This document shows positions 1 to 11,959 of a stretch of 64,000 nucleotides of DNA, one piece after another (position 1 is the stretch's first letter; each line of letters opens with the position of its first letter). Origin of the DNA: Xylaria sp. FL1777 (lineage: Eukaryota > Ascomycota > Sordariomycetes > Xylariales > Xylariaceae); NCBI GenBank assembly GCA_022578965.1, contig MU400512.1, positions 434,001-498,000 on the forward strand, read 5' to 3'. A model generated the notes under the pieces. It saw only the letters and a list, made by a program, of their open reading frames with translations. It did no database searches and was not told where the DNA came from. Both the position numbers and the translations under genes were made by a program.

Positions 1-193
1 GTCCGGGTCCATCGAGACACGACGGCCCAAGCCAACGACTGCTCAGCCGTGATACTCTCATACGACTTGAACCAGGCAACCCTGAGAGAGAAAAGGAGAT
101 AATTGAGATAGCCGACTCTATAGTAAACCCTGAACCAGACCCGGGGTTCTCTCATTCTAAGTACAATCAGAAGTACGTGTATTCCGTCCCCCC

Positions 194-1057
194 ATGATTT
201 GTCCAGAATCATACACTACTAGTCTCTGTATGGCGGCACTGTTTCTAATTCCGAAATCTGGTAGGAAAGCTGAGATGGCAACTTGGACCGTGGTTAATGA
301 GGCTCTTAATAATGCTAAAAAAGAATGGATAAAGTCTCAAGATGCGGCTGAGCTCAGGGCCCGACTCTACCATGCTGTAAAGCAAAACGCACTTGTCGGC
401 GTCAAGAACATCGTATGTTTCGGCCTTGGCAGACCCGAATATTGGAGCATCGGCGTCCCCTCTACCAGTGAAGCGATGCAACGAGGGCATGGACACTGGA
501 GCCTCATTGCGCATGTGGCTGCGCTCTGGATGGCGGATGCCATTACCGAGGCTTCTGAGACCAACGAAATAGTCACGGTGTACTGCCAAGATCCGTTATA
601 CCGTCCCCAGGACAAAGTGGCTCTGGAAATGCACGGGTTTAAAGTGCTAGACCCCGGAGAATCCCAACACGAGGGTTTCCGCAGAGTCGGCAGCGATACA
701 CTTGTATATATGATAGATGGCACTGAGGATGCTATTCAGGTGGTATGCAAAACCACGCGTCCCGCCGGCATCATATGCCGCGTCGAAACCCCCGGGAGCA
801 GGCATAAGGGAATGGCGGAGGCGTCGGAATTTCTGCATTCAGAGTACGACAAGTACGTGGACTGGCTGCCGTTTTATAATCCTCTACTCCATAACGTGCC
901 GGGACCTCAGACCATGAAGCAGTTTATTGCAGAGGGGCAGAGACCCCTTCAGAACGCTATTGTCTGGTTGCGCAAGGCTCGGTATAATTCATTGCCTGAA
1001 TACATCGCCTACCACAAATACGGACCGCCATTACATTACCTGGACACTGGTTACTGA
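194..1057 (+). CDS. SRR1-like domain protein
   Basis: Single-exon frame of 287 codons, ATG to TGA. The segment VKNIVCFGLGRP (residues 70-81) and the block YCQDPLYRPQDK (130-141) followed by a hydrophobic strand and VLDPGE are the two conserved stretches of the SRR1-like family, named after the plant circadian/light-signalling protein SRR1. Fungal members are usually 250-350 aa, so the length fits; the biochemical role of the family is unsettled, so no reaction is given. The first ATG gives a 27-residue leader without clear character; an internal Met at residue 28 (position 275, MATWTV) could be the real start. No signal peptide or membrane span is evident. It converges on the MDR oxidoreductase downstream, 417 bp apart. 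The family call is from motif recognition, not a search. Confidence 0.8.
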   Translation: MICPESYTTSLCMAALFLIPKSGRKAEMATWTVVNEALNNAKKEWIKSQDAAELRARLYHAVKQNALVGVKNIVCFGLGRPEYWSIGVPSTSEAMQRGHGHWSLIAHVAALWMADAITEASETNEIVTVYCQDPLYRPQDKVALEMHGFKVLDPGESQHEGFRRVGSDTLVYMIDGTEDAIQVVCKTTRPAGIICRVETPGSRHKGMAEASEFLHSEYDKYVDWLPFYNPLLHNVPGPQTMKQFIAEGQRPLQNAIVWLRKARYNSLPEYIAYHKYGPPLHYLDTGY

Positions 1058-1474
1058 AATAGATAGACTTTTCATGATGTAATAATATGCGGAATCTAGT
1101 TCGGAGCGTGCGTGCTAGAAGTTCATGGAGATACTGAGTACTATCCTTTATACGAGCTTGAACACTCCCTTCTATCGGAAACTTTAGGCGAGTATATCTC
1201 AATTATTGGTACTCATGGCATATGAGCTAGCCTCTGCGGCACAGTATTATTTCGGCATGTATTGAGCTCTATAGGTGCGATCGGGGGCTCCTTTCCGGAA
1301 GAGTATATTTGCTCGGGTCATGTCTACATAGGCTGGTCAGCCAGTCCATCTCTGGGCTGAAAGACCGCAATGATAAATTGACAATAAGGGAACTCATAGC
1401 GCCATCTATGAAGATGAAATCCTTTTGCCGCTCCATCTAGATACTAGACCAGGCTCTAGGAAACGTGTTCCGGC
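1058..1474. other. Intergenic region between convergent genes
   Basis: 3' to 3' spacer of 417 bp. It should carry the polyadenylation signals of both flanking genes. I see no further open frame or repeat in it. Confidence 0.6.
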
Positions 1475-2716
1475 TTACGTAATTGTTATGGCAATCTTCC
1501 CGATGTGTCCCTTAGCCCACTACGCCACCCCCGAGTTAGCGGTCTCATCATGTAGCAAATGTGTTACTAGGGGTCGACTTACCTGATACTCGTATGCCTC
1601 TTTCGCCTGCTCGAGGGTGAAGACCCTGGAATCTACAACGGGGTGAATGTCATTCACCTCGATGGCGGAAACCATGTCCTCCATCTGGTGGCGAGAACCG
1701 ACGTAGACGCCTCGCGCCGTACAAATGTTTGTCAGGCAGTCGATTAGGGAAGCCTGCGCCTTGGCGCCGCCCAGGAAGCCGATGATGGCGATGGTGCCCT
1801 CGTATTTGATGGCCTTGAGGCTCTGCTGCAGCGTGTTGGCCCCGCCCACCTCGATCACGATGTCGACGCCGACGCCGCCCGTTAGCTGCCTGGCCGTCTC
1901 GCCCCAGTTCTCGTCGTCGTTGTAGTTTAGCACGTAGTCGGCGCCGAGCTTCTTCACAATCTCCTCCTTCCCCTTCGACGACGTCGTCGCGATAACAGTT
2001 GCGCCAGCGGCCTTGGCGAACTGCAGTGCTGGCGTCAGCATGCGCCGACTTATTTAAGGACTTGTGAGGTGAGGGGTTCTCAACGTACCTGTAGAGCAAA
2101 GAGACTGACGCCGCCTGTCCCCTGCACGAGAACTGTATCACCGGGTTTTATCGCCTTGAGGCCGTACAGCGCGTTCCAACTCGTCAGGCCGGCGCAGGTG
2201 AGTGTCGCAGCCTCGGCGTAGTTTAGGTTCTTGGGAGCGCGAACGAGTCCCATCTCGTTGTACACGGCATATTGGCGCAGCGTGCCGTCCACTACACCGC
2301 CGACGCCCGTGCTTGCTGCCGCGATGCTTACGGGCCCGTACTGGTGGCCTCTGTACAGATGAATTCAAGTGGTTAGAAACTTCGCCGATATGGAAAAGAA
2401 GGGCGGACTGGGGTGATGCGTACTGGTTAAAGAGCGTGACGACCCTGTCGCCCTTTTTCCACTGGGAAACTTTGGGCCCGACTTCTATGACCTCTCCTGC
2501 GCCGTCAGACGCTGGCACGACTGGAAACCGGGTCGGGAAGGGGTATTGGCCCCTCGGAATTATCATGTCGCGGTAGTTGAGGGAGGCGGCGTGGAGTTTG
2601 ATTAGAACCTCGTTCTCACCCACTTTGGGCACCTCGCCATCGCCAAATTGCAAGGTGTCAAAGCCCTTGCCGGCCCCTGAAACTGTCCACTGCTTCTGTG
2701 TTGTCGGAACGGCCAT
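1475..2716 (-). CDS. Zinc-independent MDR oxidoreductase (quinone reductase/alcohol dehydrogenase superfamily)
   Basis: Four exons rebuilt on the minus strand: 2424-2716, 2089-2350, 1583-2020, 1475-1519; introns of 73, 68 and 63 nt, all GT..AG, giving 345 aa. The N-terminal GroES-like domain has LNYRD and PASDGAGEVIEVG (about residues 48-80) but lacks the GHE and Cys zinc ligands, so it belongs to the zinc-free branch of the MDR superfamily. The Rossmann domain starts near VLVQGTGGVSLFALQ and continues FAKAAGATVIATTS; both halves of that helix are brought together only by the second splice. The last exon adds WAKGHIGKIAITIT, the usual C-terminal strand of the family. Expected to reduce quinones, enones or aldehydes with NAD(P)H in the cytosol; substrate cannot be inferred. 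It lies alone, with 3.1 kb of gene-poor DNA upstream. Confidence 0.9.
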
Positions 2717-5700
2717 TGTGAATATCTGGATTTGTCGTGAAGATAGGATATGAAAGAAAAAAACCCGAAAAACAAAAAGCGAAGAATGAATATATATATG
2801 TAAATAAAGATCAAGACGAAGCGGTTGATAGAGAATATAATGTAATATACTTTGAGTAATCGAGTGGGCGGTGGGGTATCGCCGGTAATGCTACACTAGT
2901 GATACCATAGTGACGACGAGGACGATTAATAAAACGTATCTATGTTGTGAAATGATACCTCGGTCCATAGTAGTCCTTGCTGTTCTACGAACACCGGTCT
3001 CCTTTCCCTATCAATTCTGCTTACCTTTGGGTCGTTCTTCTTACAGCTCCAGTTTGACACACGTATACTTTCCCTCTTCCTACGAAGTCCCATCTCGCTG
3101 CGATTGTCAATCCGGGAGAATGCGGCAGCAGTAACCAAGCTTCCGCGGAGCTGTGGACTTTTTCCAATCGGCAACCTCACTCGGGCTCCCTGTCCGAGCT
3201 GCGTGATGAGACAAGGGTTGTCCCTCCGGATCTTCTATGATCCTGGGCGTACCTTCACATGCAGAATCTCTAACCCAGTTATCGGGGTAAATTTTATCCT
3301 CGAGGGGAGATGACATAAAGCCAAGCGTGCATTTGTCTCGCAAATATCTCGAAACGCGCGACATCTCCAACGAAATGTACGTGAGCCCGGGGTAAGGCTC
3401 TGGGGTATCTGCGAATAAGACCGGTTCCTCCTACGTTACCTAGGTTATGTTATCTATCGGGTGAAAGGACAGCAGGCGCTAGCTTAACTCCGAAGCCTCT
3501 CTCATTGGGACAATTGGGAAAATTATTATGGTTTCTATCCGCGGGCTTAAATTTCTCCCCTTTTGCTTATTCATCTATTCGTCTCTTTCTTACTTAAACA
3601 CCTATCACGCCCATGCGGATGGGGCGGGTTAACTCTTAGATATCCCGAATTTCTCGAGCGAAGATGTAATATACCTAGGGCTACGGTTTTTCTTTCGGCC
3701 TTACAATTGACATTGAAATCAAAATAAGGTTGGTTGAGGATTTGGCTTCGGCTGATACTGCCTGCAGTTGCTTGCGGCTAAATGTTACTTTTTGCAGTAG
3801 CGAGATAACTGTCTAAATCGACAGAAAATTACCGGCGGCTATGCTGAGAAGCCAATATCGGGTAGAAGAACAACATTATATAGATGGGATGGCTATCCGA
3901 TATGCTCTTCAGCCATCTGGAGCGAGAAGAGCGATGCCGCTACAATCGCTGCCCGGTGAGCGAGGATAGGACGTTGAAGACTCGGTGTGCACCAAGCGCT
4001 GGATTGGATCTGTTGGAACCTCCAGTCGAATATCTGTGGCTCTGCCTATCTCATAGTCGTGCTATGGGGTTGGTGTCCGATTTTGAGGCCCGATGTGTTC
4101 ATTCTTTGGCACAGGCTAGGGGTTCGACTTTGTCAGAATCAATATGCAGTGGATATCGCAAGATATGGTAAGGGCGTCCCTCTCCTGGTAATTTCTAGGA
4201 TCCATTCGATGATTCGACATCCTCAAGGACGTTTGACAATATCGACCCCGCCTGGTTCGTGACCCATAAACCTATTAGCGGATGGAACTCTCTTATGAAG
4301 TACTTCCATACCAGAAGAAAGCTTACATCCATGCTTGGAATGGTTCACCAAAGTTGTATCTTCTTATGCGAGACTCAACCTTCTTGGACAAACTGAGACC
4401 CTTGACCCTTGAACGCTCGTCCCCAAAGGGACTTTGCATGATTATGTCGACAAGTGCTGGTGAGCTTGTACTAATTGTGACATGCATCGAAGCCTATGAG
4501 ACAGGAAGGCATTATGATTTTTCCTGTGAAGTAGCGGGATGGGAGACGAAGCGACGCGTAATACTGATTTTCTGCGTAGTGATATCGAGGTTAAGTTTCC
4601 GTCCTGGAAAGTAGTATATGGTCCTTCAATACGGCGTGTAACATGAATGCGAAAGAAGCATGAGACTTGAGGCCCGTAAAGATGTGGTTGTGAAGTATTT
4701 CATATTCTTATAGGGTAGATTTGCGACGAATTGATTTGATGTGATTATTTTATGTCTAACTAGTTGAACTTAAAGTAATAGCGAGAAACGGGTGGGTTTC
4801 TTTTCAGGTCGTTATGAAAATAATGCATTGAAGCCCACATGCTAAAGGTGTTTATAGCGATGCGACTTGGCGCGAGGTTCTGTGAGGTGTTGTTTTTAAA
4901 GATTATTGCCTTTCAAGATGTGCATCTCTCATCGTGTTGACTGCTTCAAATAAGCATTAGTAAACGTGTAAAGTACTTTCCGCCTCGTTCATTTGGTAAT
5001 GTTTCATTGTGTGATGTCATCGTCATCTCTTATCTCAATCGTTGAATTGTAGATCCAATAAACCGCCAATAAAAGTAGGTATCGAATTAGCAGGTGGTTT
5101 TCACTGCCTATGGGCACTCTCGCGATGCCTTGGGTGAGTTGATAACACGGCCTATATATACACTGGCATTCAGATTCCACCGTCAGACGAAGGCTGAAGA
5201 GTTCTTTCTTGTCTTCCGCCCTATCCGCACAGGCTTTCTTTCATAAAAGCGGTAGTGGTTTGATGCAACTATCAACTGCTGCCGGGGAGGGTTTTATTTT
5301 CGCCCAGCCGAGCTTCATTATGAAAAATTGATATTTCCAGCCAAGTGACATTATATTCAACTTGTACTGAGTTTGCACTGAGCTTGCATTGAGTACGGCG
5401 ATGCCGTCGTGACACCCGTTTGCTGAGTAAAGTGTTAAAGTACGACCGCAAAAGTGGTGTTTTGATCGCGTGTTGCTTTACTGCATGAAAGCTTGAAATC
5501 TTACGCGATTACTAAAAATAGCTCTGCTGCTTACTAGAAGTGTGGGAGTTCCCGGCACTGTCTGAGGCTGACGTACTAATGGGGAAAAGCTCCTATCTCC
5601 TTTTTTCTTACTTTAGTCCTCATCTCCATCTCCATAGAGATTACTTCATGAGGACAGATCTCTCTACTCTCTACTCGTGCGTAAAAGAGCAGCCGGCGGT

Positions 5701-5830
5701 TTAAAAGGCTGATAGTTGACACGAGGGCAATATTCTCAGTAAAGCTGCATTCAGCGACCGCCAAAGCGCAGAGCAATCGCCGTCTCATTTGCATTAACTC
5801 ACCGGCCGCATCTTATCGCGAAGTGCAACC
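2717..5830. other. Gene-poor region with weak open frames
   Basis: 3.1 kb without a gene I can name. On the minus strand a frame open from about 3411 down to a stop at 3107 codes for protein-like sequence (contains YPGLTYISLEMSRVSRYL), with an ATG only at 3364. On the plus strand 3884-4262 holds two overlapping frames, and 4282-4614 an ATG-initiated frame of 110 codons; none shows a family motif. From about 4620 to 5800 the DNA is AT-rich with long direct TpA-rich runs and nothing coding. Confidence 0.4.
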
Positions 5831-6559
5831 ATGGGTCTCTTTCGCAAGCTGGGCCTTGTGTTCACTCTTCCCTTGCTCTTCGTCGCCTTTCGAGCAGCAT
5901 ATAACCAGTACATGCTAGTCTCATTAACATACACTATTGACCCATTAGCATCTGACGATCTTGTCTTCGACTCGGAGCTCTATACGACTTTATTCAACCA
6001 CACGAAATGGGCCAAGGTTGATACCTTCGCGGTCGGTGTTGGCGTTCCATTCAGGGTACTTCCGAGGAATTTGCGTGATGAAGAGAAATTTGGAGCTGAA
6101 GTTATGAAGCAACTGTGGGATCAGAGACGTACGCCTTTTTCGCCATCATACACGAATGAGAATCCGTGATCAGCTAACGTGAGTACAGTGGTCACGCAGT
6201 TTAATAGACAACCCTCAAATCAAATGCCAAAGATGGGAGATGGCAGTGTTAGTGAAGCCTTTGCTGCCCAGGTTGTTAGTGTGGGGGAAAAGGACATGTC
6301 TATTGCACTCGTCAGCCGGCCCAGGAAGAACCAGTTGCCGCTGGGCTTCGAACACATCTTGGTCACATTCGACTGGGAGAATAAAATCGCTGTGGCTACG
6401 ATCAGATACATATGGCACAGCAGGATAGAGACGCCACCAAGCTGGCGCAAATCGCTAGCGCGCTGGTCACAGATCAACGGACGGCGCCAGTGGCTATTGC
6501 ATACGGCGAACGCGATCGCCGAACAAGGGAAGAACATGCCAACAAAGTTGGAACTCTGA
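5831..6559 (+). CDS. Hypothetical membrane-anchored protein
   Basis: Not recognised. Two exons, 5831-6128 and 6189-6559, around a 60-nt intron (GTACGC..CTAAC..ACAG; the branch-point CTAAC at 6173-6177 sits 11 nt before the acceptor) give 222 aa. Without splicing the frame stops at 6169, so the intron is needed. Residues 1-25 (MGLFRKLGLVFTLPLLFVAF then a basic/aromatic edge) form a signal anchor or signal peptide. The rest is soluble, mixed alpha/beta in character, with one potential N-glycosylation site (NHT) near residue 57 and a basic C-terminal part ending KLEL. It could be a secretory-pathway or outer-membrane anchored protein. The start is supported by a CAACC context before the ATG. No neighbour suggests a function. 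Confidence 0.6.
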
Positions 6560-8587
6560 GATTGGATCTAGGTATCTGAGCGAAAAGCTGGAAGTCGAGG
6601 CGATATGTTTTAATATGTATATTGAGATTGGCATACGAGATTTAACTTTGATACGGCGTTCGGACACGGTCGTAAAAATGGGACTCAAACAGAAGCAAGA
6701 TACGACATATTTTCGTAACATGGGCTTTCAATAAACTTCTTTATATAGTCCTTTGGACTTCTTTATAGTAAATGACCCGACCGTTAATGTGAAACTACTG
6801 ATAAAGCAGAGTACTCCCGGATCATTCCGTACTTATGAGACTAATGTAGGTACGTGTATGCATACGTAAATCTCTCATCGTCGCCTCACCAGAAACCCTG
6901 CCATACCCACTAGCTTATCTAGTATTCGACGGCAACCCTCGGCTTAGAGATCTTTACCTCGTTGAGGCTCTTGACCTCTGGCTAGGAGACATCGCGAAGA
7001 CAGGCATCCTGCTTCACGACCCAATCAAGGAGAAATAAAGCCTGGATGACCTATAGCCGGAATGTATGGCAGTGTACTGATTGCTCCTCATAACATATCA
7101 TTCGACCGATATCTCTGTCGAAGATCGGAAAATTGAAATGAGCTGCATTTCCTTCTCCAAGCCTTATAAGGTACGCCTCAACTACCTTTGACTATATTGC
7201 TTACATAACCGTAATTTATAATGTTCTCTCACTCTACAACTTGTGAGAGCAACCAAAGCTTTTCACAATTACATAAAATATGTCAATTAGCTACGTCTGA
7301 TTATCCGTCGCGACACATAAGGTACGCTTTATGTGTCTTTTCACATTCCTATTGGCGTTGTTCTATCAAGCTCGATTGCTACATATTACACTTTATAGCC
7401 TTCTCTATCTCTTTAGTTTTTCGTTTTTCCTTCATTCAAACTTGAACCTTACAATTTAACGACTAGGTCAGAAATTTCTACATAGATAAGCCGTTAATAT
7501 CCACTGAACACAATATTACTTTCTACTGTAAGGAAACATTGTACTATTGTAAGAACGAGACACGATCGGCATTTTGTTATGTCAGATCATGTCATAGGGT
7601 AGCAACCTAACCGCCAATTGGGGTAGTCTACCAAGCCCGTGGAACCTTTGATTACGGTACAGCACACAGGATGACGGGCTCCAAACTTGAACTTTGAAAT
7701 GTCTAGCTTCCTTGGAAATACATTGGCGAGTATTTCTCAAGATTCGAGCAGTAGCGTACACAGTAGGTAGATGTAGTTTCACCGCTCCCCTGATTTATCC
7801 CCTCTTCAACTCGACACTAGGCCGATGAAGTTATAAGCCAGGAACAGCATATTCCAGTTTTTCATCCCCCGTTCTGCACATCAGACCCATCTTCGAGCTT
7901 AATTTACGTAATGCCCCAGACCCCGCAAATTTGATGATCTGAGCGTTTTAACCCCATAGCGAGATAGTTGCCTTTTGACAAGTTTTCATCATGTAACCGA
8001 CCCATCAATGGAGTTAGTTGTAGCCCAGCACCATTAAGGTTCAGACTTACACTGTTCATTTAAGCTTCCTAGAGCGACCTCTTTATAATCCTGAGTCAGC
8101 TCACATCGGAACTTAGTCGGGACAGAATGGGGACGTGACCGGTGTAGAATCGGTACGCGAACTAGTCTAGGAGGACTAGTTCGGTCAATACATATCAATC
8201 GGATGAAGATCGGCGGTCCTTGCCTGCCATTAAGGCTATCATCGGCCGACTAGATAATGCAGCATACCTTGCAAGGTGTGTTGCACATATCCACCATCAT
8301 ACCATCAAGTGGGAACAGACTTGGCAGAGTGGCCTTGGACCACGAGGAACGCCCTTCTAGACTACGCATGGAAGGTTGACGGCATAGCGCTGACGCTACT
8401 GGCAATATCTTCTCGAGGGTAATATAATATAGTTCACATGCCGTCGTAATCTATATATGTAGAGACATTCCTCGCCAACTCATCCTTCTCGACCCCCGCG
8501 ATCAGTAACGAGTCTACCTCACGACGTGAGGGGGTGCTACAGTCTGTCTACTGAAGGGGAAAGAATCGAATCAAGCACGACGGCAGG
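6560..8587. other. Intergenic region with one protein-like fragment
   Basis: 2.0 kb. A frame open from 6850 to a TAA at 7036-7038 on the plus strand reads as ordinary globular protein (for example LAYLVFDGNPRLRDLYLVEAL) but has no usable start and no splice partner I can find; it may be a gene relic or an isolated exon. The rest is AT-rich and shows nothing coding; the promoter of the downstream permease lies at its right end. Confidence 0.4.
8452..8458 (+). promoter_or_regulatory. TATA box of the amino-acid permease
   Basis: TATATAT about 130 bp upstream of the permease ATG at 8588, at a spacing common for fungal TATA-containing, regulated genes. Position and sequence are the only support. 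Confidence 0.4.
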
Positions 8588-10356
8588 ATGGGCTACGACG
8601 ACAAGGTCGCGTCGTCTCTGGAGGCGCCTGAGACCGGGGCCGAGCCCAAGTCCTTGGATCGGTCGGTTTCGGCGTCCGCCGGAGAGGTGAACCTCGCGCA
8701 GAACCACCAGCTGGAACGTGGTCTGAAGAGCCGCCATATCCAGTTCCTGGCGCTCGGCGGAGCGTGAGTACCAATCATCCTGTGGAACGCATATTGAGTC
8801 TCACTAACACGCGATACATAGCATTGGAACCGGCCTGTTCGTGGGCAGCGGACAGATCCTCGCACTTGTCGGGCCGGCGCCCTTATTCATGGCCTATTTG
8901 ATAATGATGGTGGTTGTCTGGGTCGTCATGAACGTTCTGGCCGAGATGACTACCTACCTCCCCATGAAGGGCATCTCGATCCCCTATTTTGTAGGGCGTT
9001 TCGTCGAGCCTAGTCTCGCCTTTGCCACCGGGTGGAATTATTGGTACGCGTACGCGATCCTGCTCGCTGCGGAATGCACGGCGGGCGCTATCGTCGTTCA
9101 GTATTGGACGCACTCCGTGAACGTCGCCGTTTGGATCGCCATCCAGCTTATCGTCATCTTGTTTCTCAATATCGTCGCCGTCTCCTGGTTTGGCGAGTAA
9201 GTCCAATTCTGAGGTCTTGCCTGCGCTGACGACTAACCTTCACTCTAGGGCTGAATTCTGGTTCGCAAGCGTAAAGTTGATCACGATAATAGGTCTTATT
9301 ATCTTAGGCATAGTCTTGTTCTTCGGCGGCGGTCCAAACCACGAGCCCTTATATTTCAAGAACTGGGGAAACCCTCCTGGTGCCTTCGTCCCATACTTAG
9401 CCGAAGGCAGCTTCGGACGATTCCTGGCGTTCTGGACAGCTTTTGCGCGCGCGGGTTTCTCTTTCATTACGTCGCCTGAGCTGATCGCGCTCTCCGCCGG
9501 TGAGACCGTCGCACCACGACGCAATATCCCCAAGGCCGCTCGGCGATTCGTCTGGCGTCTTGCCATCTTCTACGGTTTCGGATCTTTGGTAATCGGCGTT
9601 CTCGTCCCCAATGACAACGACCAGCTTCTCAGTCCTGAATCGAATGCATCAGCTAGTCCTTTCGTGATTGGTATCCAGAGGGCTGGGATCCCGGTCCTGA
9701 ATCACCTCATCAATGCCGCCATCTTGACATCGGCTTGGTCGGCCGGCAACGCTTTCTGCTTCTCCGGCTCGCGCGTGCTCTACTCCATGGCACTTAACGG
9801 CCAAGCCCCAAAGTGGTTCGCCATCACCAGCAAACGGGGCGTTCCCTACGTTGCGGTGCTTGCCACCATCTCGATTGGAGCCCTGGCGTTTCTCAATGTC
9901 TCGACCACGGGCGCAGCCGCCTTCCAGTGGTTTTCCAACCTCTCTACAATATCCGGGTTCATCGCGTGGATCGTGGTGATGATCACGTATATCCGGTTCC
10001 GCAAGGCGATGGTATTCCATGGCATGCTAGACGCCCTCCCATTTCGTACGCCACTGCAGCCGTATGCGACTTGGTTTATGCTATTTTTGATTAGCCTCCT
10101 AACCTTGACCAACGGATTCCAAGTTTTCGTTCCGGCCAATTGGTCCGCTTCAAACTTCTTAGCTGCCTATATCACCATTCCGATTTTCCTGGTTCTTTAC
10201 CTTGGCCACAAGCTCTGGTTTAGGACGCCGTTTGCGATCAAGACTGAGGATGTAGATGTTATCACTGGGAAGAAGGAGATGGATGAGCTGGCCGAAACAG
10301 AAGAGGCACCAATACCTCGCAACTGGCTTGAGAAGGCATGGTTCTGGCTTGCATAG
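8588..10356 (+). CDS. Amino-acid permease (AAT family, APC superfamily)
   Basis: Three exons, 8588-8763, 8822-9196 and 9249-10356 (introns of 58 and 52 nt), give 552 aa. The hydrophilic N-terminus is followed by HIQFLALGGAIGTGLFVGSG, the hallmark of fungal AAT permeases (first membrane segment, about residues 48-75), split by intron 1 inside GGA|IG. A further hallmark is FARAGFSFITSPELIALSAGE (intracellular loop plus helix around residue 255-275), and PRRNIPKAARRFVWR after it. About 12 membrane spans and the total length are those of a full permease; the C-terminal tail after residue 510 is soluble and acidic. It should import amino acids with protons across the plasma membrane; the substrate range cannot be read from sequence, though dicarboxylic and neutral amino-acid carriers look alike here. 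The ATG used is the first in frame. Confidence 0.93.
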
Positions 10357-11959
10357 AGAAACATACACCGCATCGTTGAGTCATTATGTTCATGAATTGA
10401 AATTAAGATGCGAACTATCAAATCCATTCTGTGTGTAATCCTCTCGTTATAATGAGGGCCTGTAGAAGATAATCCCTAGTTTTGTACTGCATCTACAACT
10501 TGTTATATATCCAAGACTAGTTAAAGAGATTTAGCCCAACCTTGGGTCACTAATTTCCTGATCCTCCCAGTGATCCTGAAAGAAAGGGTCGATTTAAGCT
10601 TGACCATACGCATAGCTCGAATCTTGGTTCAGTAGTTGCCAACCTCATTCTAAAATACTTGAATCGTTTGAATCATTCGTTGGGTAGGGGTGAGTGATTC
10701 TCAGACGCGCGTCCCTAGAGCTTATTGGTACGTAAGTATGAGCGCTTTAATTGAGACAAAAATCCCCGCGAGTAGTCTAGCATCAGGGATCATATCACTA
10801 CCTAGATTACGGCGCGGACAGCGACTTGTTCAGTTGGTACTGATCAGCTCCAAATGTATCTATAGAGAGATAGTGATGGAATACGATATCAAAGTAAACA
10901 TATGAGAAGAGATAGAGTAAGAGAAGTATTAATCAGATCCACCTCGGCTAGGTACGAAGCAACTGGTGACGCTCCAGAAAGCAGGTGAGTGATACTTCTC
11001 TCTCTAAAAGCCGGAATATCTAGACTCGGTCCACTTTAAGGATCGGTGTCTTGCTCAGGGCCAAAATCTCGTCTTCTTATTTGCATTATACTACCACCAA
11101 TTGAAGACTAAGAAGAGACGCAGGATGTAATGAAACAACATACCGTTCATCAACGATAATGCTGAAGGAGAATGTGATAAATTCGTATCTGCCAGTAGAT
11201 TTCAAAAGTTGATACTATTGACCGCGTGTAGCCGTGACAAGTCCTAATAAGAAAGAGACGAGAAGAGACATATTGAATAAACGACGCTAAAGGAACCACA
11301 TGTATCTTTGAGAGATGTCTATTATCGTAGAAGATGAAACATACATGTGCGTAAGAGTGATAGAGGATTTGGGGAGGGTGCGCTTTATCCACCGTTGTAT
11401 ACAAGCATGGACGTGCCAGCTTTGATATAGTAGCAAGGTGAAAATACTTCGGACGTGAGTTTTACCGGGCGAAATACCGTCTTCGTCTTAAATCTCGGAA
11501 TGAGGAGTATATACACAAGGGTTGTAGAGGTGGTTACAGATTGAATCATGTATGTGGCCTCAAACTAATAGGGAAACAAAATAGGCGAAGCCAGGTAAAT
11601 GGTCTATTTGGGTTCTCTCTTCATACTCAACCTTAGCCTCGTTGGATTGAATATATCACCGAGGATTAGTATATATACACATTATAACCATTACAACTAG
11701 GATGTGCACTATGCAAATGACCTCGATTTGAACGATGGTTGTCCAATAACGCGCCAATTCTTATGATTGGGCTTTATGGGCTTCGTGTGAGGGCATACCA
11801 TGTAACCCCGCCACCATTTTCGGGTGACAAGGAGCCCACTGATGACGACGCCTGGCCCTGGTGATTTGAGAGGTGGGGCTTCCCACATCCCGCGCGTTTA
11901 CTTTATAAAGCGTAGCCATTCGCTCGTCGGTTGTGATTCTATTTTAGAATGGGCTGAAA
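10357..11959. other. Intergenic region
   Basis: 1.6 kb between the 3' ends of the permease and the mannosidase. AT-rich with scattered short frames; I see no motif, tRNA or repeat of note. Confidence 0.5.
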
